Origin: Acidobacterium sp.
GTDB lineage: Bacteria > Acidobacteriota > Terriglobia > Terriglobales > Acidobacteriaceae
Reading direction: 5' to 3'
DNA length: 45,665 nucleotides
NCBI GenBank assembly: GCA_003131625.1
Contig: PKVY01000101.1
Coordinates: forward strand, 32,381 to 78,045
Shown here piece after piece: positions 30,904 through 39,694 of this stretch (positions within the stretch are counted from its first letter, which is position 1; each line of letters starts with the position of its first letter). The notes under the pieces are model-generated. The model was not told the origin of the DNA. It searched no databases and saw nothing but the letters and a program-made list of their open reading frames with translations. The translations under genes were made by a program, and so were the position numbers.

Positions 30904-33900
30904 ATGACTTCGAAAAACAAGAATTCCGGAAATATCCGGTCCCGCGGACGCTGGCTCAGCTTGCTGCTCATGGTGGCCGCTACCGCTCTCTTCGCCGGAC
31001 ACCTCTTCGCACAGTCCGATACGGGCAGCATTGTCGGCACGGTCACCGATTCCACGGGAGCGGCCATCCCGGATGCCACCATCAAGGTCACCAACCTGGC
31101 GACGAACCGCGTGGTCTCCGTCCAGAGTCAAACCGACGGAACCTACGTCGTGAGCGCGTTGCCGATTGGCAACTACAAGGTCGAAGCAGCCAGGCAGGCC
31201 TTCAAAGCTGAGTCCGTCACGCTTTCTCTGCAAATATCCGAGGTGAAGGAGCTTGGCTTCAGCTTGCACGTAGGATCCGGCACTGAGACGGTGCAAGTCA
31301 CCAGTGCAAGCCCGCTGGTCGATACCGAGAGCTCGTCGGCGGGAGAAGTGATCGAAGGACGCCAGATTGTCGACCTTCCCCTCAACGGCCGCAACTTCAC
31401 CACGTTGGCTCTGTTGACTCCCGGCGTCAGCCGTGGCCAGTACTCCGATAACGCGAGCGCTCCGCAAAACAATGCGGAAACCTGGCGCAACGCGGATTCC
31501 GGCGCCGCGGCCCTGGCGGTCGACGGTTTGCCCCCTCAGTCCGACAATTTCATGCTCGATGGCATTGACAATAACGAGTCGCTGGTCAACACCATCGTGA
31601 TCTTCCCCGCGATCGAAGACATCGCCGAGTTCAAAACCACCACCAGCACTCCTCCGGCTGAGTTTGGCCGCTCCGGCGGCGGCGTCGTGCAGGTCGCCAC
31701 TAAATCCGGCACCAACCAGGTTCACGGAGTTCTCTACGGATTCAACCGTTCCAAGGTCGCCGCTGCGGATACTTTCAACTACACATCTTCTCCGCAAACG
31801 ACCCCGGAACTGAGCCGCAACCAGTTCGGCGCCTCTCTGGGCGGACCGTTCTGGAGAAACAAGCTGTTCGCCTTCGTGGATTACCAGGGCTGGCGCCAGA
31901 ACCTGCCGGCCGGTATTACCACCACCCGCGTGCCCACGGCGTTGATGCGCCAGGGTAATTTCACCGAACTGCTCAGCTCGACCGGAACGGGAACGGCGAC
32001 CAGCGTGCCCATTCAGGCCATCTGCCCCAACCTCTATGGTTCCGGCGGCGCCGTGCTGCCCCAATTTGCCGCTGGCTATGGATACGTCTACAACCCTCAA
32101 ACCTGTCTGCCTTTCGGCTGGGACTCATCCACTAACACCCCCGGCTCCAACATCAATATCGTTCCGGCATCCAGCCAGATTGCGGCCGGCTTAGCCTACC
32201 TGAATGCGTTTCCCGATCCGAATATTTCCGGAGCCAATAACGCGACCAACTCTCCAAACTTCTCGCGTCCGGTGTACAACGTCGAGACCATGAATGATTA
32301 CGACGCCCGCCTGGATTGGGTCGCGACCTCGAAAGACAGCGTCTTCGCCCGTTACAGCCTCGGTGATGACTTCCTCGACAACATTCCCTATCTGCAGGAC
32401 GCCACGCATTTCCTGCCTTCTGGCAATGGCACCAATCCATCGCATCCGCGCCAGGTCGCGGTCGGCTACACCCATATCTTCAGCGCCACGGCCATCAACG
32501 AATTCCACTACGGCTGGATTCGGGATCTTTCCGGATACCAACAGCCGGACGCCAGCGTTCCCCTGGCCCAGAAATTAGGCATCGCGAATGCCAACACCTC
32601 CCCGTTGCTGGGCGGCATGCCCATCATCGGCGGATGGTACGGCAACATGAGTTATGTCGGGGACGGTGGTCCCTATTTGATCATCGAGCCGACCAACCAG
32701 TTTTCCGATGCCGTCACCTGGACCCGGCAAAAACATACGTTCAAGTTCGGCGCCAGCATTATCCATCGCGATGTCAACTTCGATCAGGGCAACTCCGCCA
32801 AGGGTTACTTCTGGATCGACGATGGCAACTACGGTGGCATGCCCGCCCCCACCTCCGCCCACGGAACCTTTACCGGCTATGAACCCTCTGAATTGCTCGC
32901 TGGTTTCATGGGCGCTTACCAGGCTGGCGCATTTTCCGGGTACTACGACACGCGCAGCTGGGAGAACGGCTTCTTTGGCCAGGATGAATGGCGGGTGAAT
33001 CGCAAACTGACCCTGAATCTCGGCCTGCGCTATGACATCCTGAGCTGGCCGAGCGAAGCCCACAACCACATGTCCAATTTCAATCCCGCCACCGGCGAGC
33101 TGGTCGAAGCGGGAACCAAAGGTTGGCCCGCTGCGCTGGTCAACACCCCACACAACGACTGGGGCCCGCGCATCGGATTTGCCTGGGATCTGCGGGGCAA
33201 TGGCAAAACCGTGCTGCGCGGCGGCTACGGCTTGTTCTACTTCGTGAATCGCGGCGGCGTCGCTGAGGAACTTTCTGAGAACCCGGATTGGAACGGTACG
33301 CAGACCTACTACGCGTGCCCGACCGCGACCACCTGCGGCACTGGCTATCGCTTCACGCTCAGCGGCGAAGCGCCCAACGGAAGCAACAATCCGACCGCCG
33401 CAACCGCATCGCTCCCCTCCAAGACCGGCGTCAACCCCGCTGCCATCAACTCGTCGGATAACCTTGTCTATTATCCGAAGAACAGCCCGAACTCCCATAT
33501 ACAGCAGTGGAACATTCAGATCGAGCAGGCTCTCGACAGTCACACCTCGCTGAACCTGGCTTATGTCGGTACGAACATGGGGAATCTGGCGACCCAGTTC
33601 AACGCCAATGAAAACGCGCTGGGCACCACCACAAGCTGGTTCCCGACCGGAGGCGCCATCAACTCCAGCGGTGTGGGCCAGATCAACGCCTATGAAATGA
33701 TCGGCAGCGGAACCTACAACGGCCTGCAGGCGCAACTCACTCGCAGAATGGCCGACGGGCTCCAGGTGAACGCGTCCTACACCTGGGCGCATGCCATCGA
33801 CAATGCCGATGACATCCTGGCGAATGCGCCCACCGGCGTACTGGTAGGAAGCAACGGAACGCCCTTGCTGCAATACCAGCGCGGCAACTCGAACAACGAT

Positions 33901-34428
33901 CAGCGCAATCTGTTTGGCGCTGCCGCTCTGTATGATTTGCCCTTCGGCCGGGGGAGGATGTTGGGCAAGAGCATGCCGCAGGCGCTCGACTACGTGGTCG
34001 GCGGCTGGCAATTCAACAACGTCGTTCTGCTGGCCACCGGCACGCCCATGGACATCGAGGGCGCGCCCAACAGCCCCAACGGCCGCCCGGACTATCACGG
34101 CGGATGCAAGACCAATGTGGCATGGAATACCTGGATCACCTGCCCTAAGGCAGCGTTCACGGCTCCGGCTGGGCTGGTCGGCGACCTCGGGCGTAACTCC
34201 TTCCCCGGACCGGGCACCCACACCTGGGACACCTCTCTGGTGAAGAGCATCCCCATCGCGGAGCGGGTAACGACAGAGTTTCGCGCCCAGGTCTACAACC
34301 TGACCAACACGCCCCAGTTCCAGTTTCCGGATACCAATTACAACAACGGCGACTTCGGCCAGCTGCTGAATCCTCGCCTCTCACCCACCAACCGCGAGCT
34401 CGAGCTCGCTCTGCGCGTGACGTTCTGA
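30904..34428 (+). CDS. Oar-like TonB-dependent outer-membrane receptor with carboxypeptidase-regulatory domain
   Basis: A 1174-residue protein with a signal peptide (hydrophobic 18-33, cut near LFA before QSD). A CarboxypepD_reg-like fold follows (about 35-115; GSIVGTVTDSTGAAIPDATI, GTYVVSALPIGNYKVEA). Then come a plug with IVDLPLNGRNFTTLALLTPG and a long barrel ending ELELALRVTF with the terminal Phe. This is the Oar/TonB-receptor family greatly expanded in Acidobacteriota and used for uptake of large substrates, probably saccharides. GGGAGG lies 6 nt before ATG 30904; the frame is open upstream but without signal character. A hairpin terminator follows at 34443-34475, and a secreted GH13 amylase starts 100 nt downstream. 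No SusD-like partner is present. Confidence 0.93.
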   Translation: MTSKNKNSGNIRSRGRWLSLLLMVAATALFAGHLFAQSDTGSIVGTVTDSTGAAIPDATIKVTNLATNRVVSVQSQTDGTYVVSALPIGNYKVEAARQAFKAESVTLSLQISEVKELGFSLHVGSGTETVQVTSASPLVDTESSSAGEVIEGRQIVDLPLNGRNFTTLALLTPGVSRGQYSDNASAPQNNAETWRNADSGAAALAVDGLPPQSDNFMLDGIDNNESLVNTIVIFPAIEDIAEFKTTTSTPPAEFGRSGGGVVQVATKSGTNQVHGVLYGFNRSKVAAADTFNYTSSPQTTPELSRNQFGASLGGPFWRNKLFAFVDYQGWRQNLPAGITTTRVPTALMRQGNFTELLSSTGTGTATSVPIQAICPNLYGSGGAVLPQFAAGYGYVYNPQTCLPFGWDSSTNTPGSNINIVPASSQIAAGLAYLNAFPDPNISGANNATNSPNFSRPVYNVETMNDYDARLDWVATSKDSVFARYSLGDDFLDNIPYLQDATHFLPSGNGTNPSHPRQVAVGYTHIFSATAINEFHYGWIRDLSGYQQPDASVPLAQKLGIANANTSPLLGGMPIIGGWYGNMSYVGDGGPYLIIEPTNQFSDAVTWTRQKHTFKFGASIIHRDVNFDQGNSAKGYFWIDDGNYGGMPAPTSAHGTFTGYEPSELLAGFMGAYQAGAFSGYYDTRSWENGFFGQDEWRVNRKLTLNLGLRYDILSWPSEAHNHMSNFNPATGELVEAGTKGWPAALVNTPHNDWGPRIGFAWDLRGNGKTVLRGGYGLFYFVNRGGVAEELSENPDWNGTQTYYACPTATTCGTGYRFTLSGEAPNGSNNPTAATASLPSKTGVNPAAINSSDNLVYYPKNSPNSHIQQWNIQIEQALDSHTSLNLAYVGTNMGNLATQFNANENALGTTTSWFPTGGAINSSGVGQINAYEMIGSGTYNGLQAQLTRRMADGLQVNASYTWAHAIDNADDILANAPTGVLVGSNGTPLLQYQRGNSNNDQRNLFGAAALYDLPFGRGRMLGKSMPQALDYVVGGWQFNNVVLLATGTPMDIEGAPNSPNGRPDYHGGCKTNVAWNTWITCPKAAFTAPAGLVGDLGRNSFPGPGTHTWDTSLVKSIPIAERVTTEFRAQVYNLTNTPQFQFPDTNYNNGDFGQLLNPRLSPTNRELELALRVTF

Positions 34429-34442
34429 GTCGTACTGCCTGA

Positions 34443-34475
34443 TGCGCCACGGTGCGGGCCTCCCGCCGTGGCGCA
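34443..34475 (+). terminator. hairpin terminator after the TonB receptor gene
   Basis: TGCGCCACGG (34443-34452) pairs with CCGTGGCGCA (34466-34475). An inner CGGG/CCCG stem strengthens it, and ATTTT follows. Confidence 0.75.
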
Positions 34476-34529
34476 GATTTTCCGCTCATTTTCCAAAACT
34501 GCTAGCCTGAACCAGCGAAAGGTGACGCC

Positions 34530-36461
34530 ATGAAGGCCTTCGACAGGCTGCTTGCTCTTGCTGCGCTGTTGCTGGCCTGCGCCGGATCGGCCCCCGCGGC
34601 GATTGCGCAGGGAGTAGAAGGCGCGCTGCCGCCCTGTTCCGCGGCTGAAGCGGCCAGCGCACCGTGCATCGACAAAGTCGATCCGCCGAACTGGTGGATC
34701 GGCTTGCCCTCCCCCATGCTTTTGTTGCATGGCGCCCACCTGAGCCGGGCCAGGTTCTCGATCGCCGGCAAAGGCGTGTCCATCACTCAATCCGAGGTCA
34801 TGGCGAACGGGCATTACGCCTTTCTCTGGCTGGCCACCCGTGGCGCCGATCCGCAGCCCATCCGCATTCGTGTGACGACCTCCGCGGGATCGACCGCAGC
34901 GCCGTTTCGTCTCGAGCGACGCATGCCGGCTGCACATGCCGGATTCTCCGCGTCGGACGTGATGTACCTCCTCATGACGGATCGCTTCGCCGATGGCGAC
35001 CTGTCGAACGATCCCCAGCCTTCAGAGCGGGATCTCCCGCGCGGCTGGCATGGCGGGGATTTTCGCGGAGTTGAGCAGCATCTTGACTATCTCCAGCAGC
35101 TCGGCGTCACCACCCTGTGGACTACGCCCGTGTATGACAACGATGGCGGAACCCAGGCCTACCACGGCTACAGCGCGACGGATCTCTATCGCACCGACCC
35201 CCATTTCGGCTCCATGGCTGACCTGCGCCATTTGTCCGACGCGCTGCATCGGCGGGGAATGAAGCTGGTCCTCGATACGGTGCCCAATCACGTCGGCGCC
35301 ATGCATCCGTGGGCGGCCGATCCGCCGATGGCAGACTGGTTCCACGGAACGCGCGCCGACCATCGTGTCGCCAGCGACAGATTTCCGTCGGTCCTCGACC
35401 CCCACGCGACTCCCGAACAACGCCGGGATGTCACGGAAGGCTGGTTCGCCAACGTGTTGCCCGATCTCAACCAGGAGAATCCCCTCGTCCGGCAATACCT
35501 GATTCAGAATGTGATCTGGTGGGTGGAAAACACCGGCGCCGACGGGCTTCGTTACGACACCTTCCCCTACGTCGGACGCTCCTTCTGGCAGGCTCTCGAT
35601 CAGGAACTGCATGAGCTTTACCCGCGACTGACCACCGTAGGCGAAGTATTCAACGGCAGTCCCGTCGTCACGTCGTATTTCGCCGGAGGAGTGGTCCGGG
35701 AAGGCATCGATACCGGGCTGTCGACGCCCTTCGACTTTCCGGCGTATTTCGCGCTGCGCGACGCGCTTTCCCATCATGATGAGTCTGCGGCCGGGCGGGC
35801 GGACCACGACGGCATGGCGACGCTCGAGGACGTGCTGCGCCAGGACTGGCTCTATCCACACCCTGAGCGGCTCGTGACCTTCATCGGCAACCACGACACC
35901 GGACGCTTTCTCTCGCAGCCGGGCGCGAGCGTGGCCGATCTCAAACTCGCCTTCGCTCTGCTGGCCACCCTGCGCGGCATGCCGCAGATCTACTCCGGTG
36001 ACGAAGTCGCGATGCGCGGCGGCGGCGATCCTGACAACCGCCACGATTTCCCCGGCGGTTTTCCCGGCGACACGCAGAATGCGTTCGCGGTTTCGGGAAG
36101 AACGGCGGAGCAGGCCGAAGTCCACGACTGGGTCGCATCGTTCTTCCAGTTCCGGGATCATCACCCTGCGATGGCGAATGGCGAGCAGCAGGATGTATTT
36201 GTGGACCCGACGGCCCTCGTCCTCGTGCGCACAGCGAATTTGCAGAAGGGATGCGGCGCCGGGAACGGCGAACACTACCTGGTGGCCCTCAACTCCTCCG
36301 ATCAGCCCCGCGAACTGAAACTCCAGCTCAGCCACACCGCCCTCGATGGCTGCAGCGATTTCACCGGAAAGATTGGACCATCGGCCGTCCTTCACGCGAC
36401 CGGGTCGGAACTTACCGTATCGCTGGGGCCGAAACAGGCGGAAATTCTGGAAGCCCGCTAG
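34530..36461 (+). CDS. secreted GH13 alpha-amylase family enzyme with N-terminal beta-sandwich domain
   Basis: A 643-residue enzyme with a signal peptide (1-26, AIA before QG) and an N-terminal Ig-like domain (about 50-130, PPNWWIGLPSPMLLLHG) like that of cyclomaltodextrinase-type enzymes. A GH13 barrel follows (about 143-560). All four GH13 regions are present: LDTVPNH, GLRYDTFPYV with nucleophile D343, TVGEVF with acid/base E372, and FIGNHDTGRF with H455-D456. A C-terminal beta domain completes it. It should cleave alpha-1,4-glucans or cyclodextrins in the periplasm or outside. AAAGGTGA precedes the ATG. Its closeness to the TonB receptor and propeller regulator suggests an alpha-glucan uptake locus. 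The exact substrate is not resolved. Confidence 0.93.
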   Translation: MKAFDRLLALAALLLACAGSAPAAIAQGVEGALPPCSAAEAASAPCIDKVDPPNWWIGLPSPMLLLHGAHLSRARFSIAGKGVSITQSEVMANGHYAFLWLATRGADPQPIRIRVTTSAGSTAAPFRLERRMPAAHAGFSASDVMYLLMTDRFADGDLSNDPQPSERDLPRGWHGGDFRGVEQHLDYLQQLGVTTLWTTPVYDNDGGTQAYHGYSATDLYRTDPHFGSMADLRHLSDALHRRGMKLVLDTVPNHVGAMHPWAADPPMADWFHGTRADHRVASDRFPSVLDPHATPEQRRDVTEGWFANVLPDLNQENPLVRQYLIQNVIWWVENTGADGLRYDTFPYVGRSFWQALDQELHELYPRLTTVGEVFNGSPVVTSYFAGGVVREGIDTGLSTPFDFPAYFALRDALSHHDESAAGRADHDGMATLEDVLRQDWLYPHPERLVTFIGNHDTGRFLSQPGASVADLKLAFALLATLRGMPQIYSGDEVAMRGGGDPDNRHDFPGGFPGDTQNAFAVSGRTAEQAEVHDWVASFFQFRDHHPAMANGEQQDVFVDPTALVLVRTANLQKGCGAGNGEHYLVALNSSDQPRELKLQLSHTALDGCSDFTGKIGPSAVLHATGSELTVSLGPKQAEILEAR

Positions 36462-36542
36462 CCAGGTTACCCGAGAGTTGGTATCGTGGCATAACATCGT
36501 CCCCATCATAGAAGTAACTCAACCACCCCACCCACCTGAGCC

Positions 36543-37352
36543 TTATCGCCCATGCGAAGGGTCCGGCGAGCGGCTCACATTCATGTCAATATACGTTGGT
36601 GGGGAATGCGGTAACCCAGGCGCATAACATTGCCCATCGGCAGCATAGGTTTGCTGGCAAGCGGCAGTATCTTCCGGGCGCAGCGGAGATTGCGCGTATT
36701 GCCATACCATGGCCCGGCCAAAACCGCTTTTCGCAAGGTCAAGCCCTTTCGCTGGCACGGCGCACCCCGGAGCCGGAGGGCACCGGTCGTCCCACACCCA
36801 AAGCTTTGCCTCCGGGAAGCGACCCTCGATGTCCTGTGCCGTCGACATCGTCTTTGAACCTGATGGCACAGCGATTCCCGAGCAGTAAATCCCAACCTTA
36901 TATTCTGAGCGACCGACCGCGGCAATCCATGCACCGATATAGTCAGCCTGCTCGGGCAACAGGCTGCCCCCTTCTTCCTGATCGAAAAAGATAACCGCTC
37001 CCGCGGGAAATCCTTCTTGCTTTGCCGTGGCGACGGCAGACGACGCATCTTCGCTCCCCAGCCCGGCTGCGTCGCGGTCCTTCAGTTGAGCATCCAGCCG
37101 GCCGTTGAACAAGACGAGAAAGCCGAAGCCTGCCGCACGTACCACTTCGCGCTTCCCTGCCCACGGATTGTTACTCATGCCGGGTGGATTATTGAGCCAA
37201 TAACCAGTGTAGGCGAACGTCCGGCGCAGTGCAGACAGAAGATCGTCGCCCGGGTAACCGTTTTTGTCAAATCCGAAGTAAGTCCGCTGGCTAAACCCGG
37301 ATGCTGCAGCGATCAGCAGCACGCATCCGGCAACGCCTTTAACCCACTTCAT
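36543..37352 (-). CDS. DUF1906 (Rv2525c-like glycoside-hydrolase-like) exported protein
   Basis: A 269-residue protein with a signal peptide (MKWVKGVAGCVLLIAAASGF, cut near FSQ). The fold marks are those of DUF1906/Rv2525c-like proteins, related to GH25-type TIM barrels: YFGFDKNGYPGDD, GFGFLVLFNGRLD, GAVIFFDQEEGG with acidic residues at a possible active site, KVGIYCSG and MVWQYAQSP. Function in cell-wall handling is suspected for the family but not demonstrated. It starts 5 nt after the permease stop on the same strand, so it may be cotranscribed with it. It converges with the amylase gene; I see no clear terminator in the 81-nt gap. Confidence 0.75.
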   Translation of the reverse strand: MKWVKGVAGCVLLIAAASGFSQRTYFGFDKNGYPGDDLLSALRRTFAYTGYWLNNPPGMSNNPWAGKREVVRAAGFGFLVLFNGRLDAQLKDRDAAGLGSEDASSAVATAKQEGFPAGAVIFFDQEEGGSLLPEQADYIGAWIAAVGRSEYKVGIYCSGIAVPSGSKTMSTAQDIEGRFPEAKLWVWDDRCPPAPGCAVPAKGLDLAKSGFGRAMVWQYAQSPLRPEDTAACQQTYAADGQCYAPGLPHSPPTYIDMNVSRSPDPSHGR

Positions 37353-37357
37353 CGCAG

Positions 37358-38284
37358 CTACGACCGGATCCGTGGATTGACGACGACATACAGAACGTCG
37401 GTGGCGAGGTTCACTAACACGTAGGTCAGTCCCACCGCCAGAATGCAGCCCTGCAGCAGCGGATAGTCGCGGTTCGAGATAGCCGAGACGGTCAGCCGCC
37501 CGATACCCGGCCAGCTAAAGATAGTCTCCGTGACGATGGCCCCAGCCAGCAGCGCGCCAAATTGCAGTCCGATCAGCGTGAGCACCGGAATCATCGCATT
37601 GCGCAAAGCGTGTTTGTAAACCACGGTCCGTTCCGGCAGGCCTTTGGCGCGCGCGGTACGGATGTAGTCCTGGCCGAGTTCCTCGAGCATCGAAGTGCGC
37701 ACCATACGCGTCAGAATCGCGGCCAGAGCGCCGCCCATGGTCACAGCAGGCAGAATCAAATGCGAGAAGTCGCCCGCGCCGGAGACGGGCAGCCATCCCA
37801 GCTTGATGGAAACGAGCAGAATCAGAATCGGCCCCAACGCAAAGGACGGGAACGAGAGGCCCAGCAGGCTCACGACGCTCAGGATGTGGTCGCGCGCTCG
37901 GCCACGGTGCAAAGCCGCGCTGATGCCCGCCGGAATGGCGAGCAACAAAGCAAGAAGGAGAGCCGCAGCGGTCAGTTCCACGGTGAAGGGATAACGCGCG
38001 AGCACAAGGTGTGTCACCGAGTCGTTGAGCCGGATCGATCGTCCCAGATCGCCGTGCAGCACGCCGCGCCAGTAGAGCGCGTATTGCGTGTGGAGCGGCA
38101 GATCGAGACGGTATGCGTGGCGCAGCGCAACGATATCAGCAGGGCGCGCGCCCTCGCCCAGCATCTGCTCGATGGGATCGCCGGGCACAATGTGGATGAG
38201 CAGGAAGACGATGGACACGACCAGCCACAGCACAGGCAGCGTGTAACCCAGGCGCGTCAGCAGCGATCGCAGCAGCCTTTTCAT
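37358..38284 (-). CDS. DppB-type ABC transporter permease
   Basis: A 308-residue inner-membrane permease of the dipeptide/oligopeptide/nickel family. It has the N-terminal FLLIHIVPGDPIEQMLG, YPFTVELTAAALLLAL, and the ATPase-contacting EAA loop in EELGQDYIRTARAKGLPERT. About six helices are visible, and it ends NPRIRS as in DppB. No DppC, ATPase or binding-protein gene lies nearby, so it is an orphan here and may work with components encoded elsewhere. It starts 10 nt after the CorC-like gene stop, with GAGG directly before the ATG, and ends 5 nt before DUF1906. The substrate is unknown. Confidence 0.9.
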   Translation of the reverse strand: MKRLLRSLLTRLGYTLPVLWLVVSIVFLLIHIVPGDPIEQMLGEGARPADIVALRHAYRLDLPLHTQYALYWRGVLHGDLGRSIRLNDSVTHLVLARYPFTVELTAAALLLALLLAIPAGISAALHRGRARDHILSVVSLLGLSFPSFALGPILILLVSIKLGWLPVSGAGDFSHLILPAVTMGGALAAILTRMVRTSMLEELGQDYIRTARAKGLPERTVVYKHALRNAMIPVLTLIGLQFGALLAGAIVTETIFSWPGIGRLTVSAISNRDYPLLQGCILAVGLTYVLVNLATDVLYVVVNPRIRS

Positions 38285-38294
38285 CCTCGTACTT

Positions 38295-39656
38295 TCATCC
38301 TTGTACCTTTTCTGCGACGGGCTCCAGCTGCTCGATGCGCACTTTGCCGATGCGCCTTCCGCTCATCTCGAGCACGGTCAGCCGCCGGCCCTCATATTCA
38401 ATGGACTCGCCCCCCTTAGGAATCCTGCCCAGGCGCGTCAGCAGAAATCCGGCCAGCGTTTCCACTCCGCCCTCGCGCGGCAGGCTCCAGTTCATCTGCG
38501 TCTCCAGATCGCGAAGGCTCACGCTGCCATCGAGAACCATACCGCCGGTTGCGGTTGCCAGCACGGCGCGAGCGCCCACGTCAAACTCGTCTTCCACCTC
38601 GCCGATCAGCTGTTCGATGGCATCTTCCACGGTGACGAGCCCGACCGTCGAGCCGAATTCGTCGACGACGATGGCGATGTGCCGCCGGCGCTGCTGGAAC
38701 TCATGCAACAGGTCGAGGACAGGCTTCGTCTCCGGCACCACCAGGATTTCCCGCATCACCTGGTTCAGGCGCACCTCGGTCAGAGGGGCGGTAGAGAAGC
38801 GCGTGGAGGCCGTGGCGCGGAAGTGCATCAGCCGGCTGATGTCCTTCGAGTACACGACGCCAACAATAAACTCCGAACCCCGCGTTGGGTCATAGACCGG
38901 GATTCGCGAATGCTGTTCTTCCACGATGCGCGCGCTGGCATCCTCGATGAGCATGTCGGCGGGCAGCGAAAAGATTCTCTGCCGCGGCGTCATGATCTCG
39001 CGCGTCACGACTTCGTTCACCTCGACCGCGCGATGAATCAAAGCCTCCTGGTACTCCGGCAGCATGCCCATGCGGCGTGCGGCTGTTGCTATCAGCTTCA
39101 GCTCTTCCGGTGAATGGACTGCGCCCTCGGTCGTCAGCGGAGCACGAAACAGCCGCAGCACCAGAGCCGCCGAGCGATTCATCAGCCGCACCACCGGCCG
39201 CGCCAGGTGGATGAAGACTTCCATCGGTCCGGCAATGGCGACGGAAATCTGATCGGCGCGCTGCAAAGCCAGCGCCTTCGGCACCAGCTCGCCCAACAGT
39301 ACATGAAAATACGTAATGAACGCGAAGGCCAGCGGCACCGCGGCCAGATGCGCATAAAGGCGGGCGTGCGGCAGCGGGCCCATGGCCTGCTCGAAGATGC
39401 CCGCGATGGCCGGCTCGCCGATCCAGCCCAGCGCCAGGCTGCACAGCGTTACCCCAAGCTGGACGGCGGGCAGAAAATCCCCGAGGTTCTCCTGCAAACG
39501 GCGGACAATGCGCGCGCCCGGCTTGTGTTCCGCGATGAGCTGCTCGATGCGCGTTTCGCGGACGCTGACCAGCGCGAACTCCGCCGCCACAAAAAAGCCG
39601 TTCGCCAGAATCAGCACCACGATGGCGACGCCGTGAAAGAGGAGGAACTCCGACAT
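38295..39656 (-). CDS. CNNM/CBS-domain membrane protein (CorC/TlyC 'hemolysin' family)
   Basis: A 453-residue protein. A DUF21/CNNM membrane module (about 1-190, ANGFFVAAEFALVSVRETRI, LGELVPKALALQRAD) leads to paired CBS domains (about 210-340, ETKPVLDLLHEFQQRRRHIAIVV split across the second, DEFGSTVGLVTVEDAIEQLI). A CorC_HlyC C-terminal domain follows (about 355-445, VLDGSVSLRDLETQMNW). The family is linked to magnesium or cobalt efflux and stress survival; the name hemolysin is historical. It is probably the first gene of a unit with the DppB-like permease and DUF1906 gene, as the gaps are 10 and 5 nt. Confidence 0.92.
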   Translation of the reverse strand: MSEFLLFHGVAIVVLILANGFFVAAEFALVSVRETRIEQLIAEHKPGARIVRRLQENLGDFLPAVQLGVTLCSLALGWIGEPAIAGIFEQAMGPLPHARLYAHLAAVPLAFAFITYFHVLLGELVPKALALQRADQISVAIAGPMEVFIHLARPVVRLMNRSAALVLRLFRAPLTTEGAVHSPEELKLIATAARRMGMLPEYQEALIHRAVEVNEVVTREIMTPRQRIFSLPADMLIEDASARIVEEQHSRIPVYDPTRGSEFIVGVVYSKDISRLMHFRATASTRFSTAPLTEVRLNQVMREILVVPETKPVLDLLHEFQQRRRHIAIVVDEFGSTVGLVTVEDAIEQLIGEVEDEFDVGARAVLATATGGMVLDGSVSLRDLETQMNWSLPREGGVETLAGFLLTRLGRIPKGGESIEYEGRRLTVLEMSGRRIGKVRIEQLEPVAEKVQG

Positions 39657-39694
39657 GTTCCCCCTCAGTCTACGGGTTCAACCTCATTCGCGGT

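Noticed and set aside
32575-34221. 548-codon minus-strand frame inside the TonB receptor gene
   Set aside because: Shadow of a gene with a clear signal peptide, plug and barrel end; no motif in the antisense product.
35022-36509. 495-codon minus-strand frame inside the amylase gene
   Set aside because: The sense strand holds all four GH13 regions; the antisense product has no family features.
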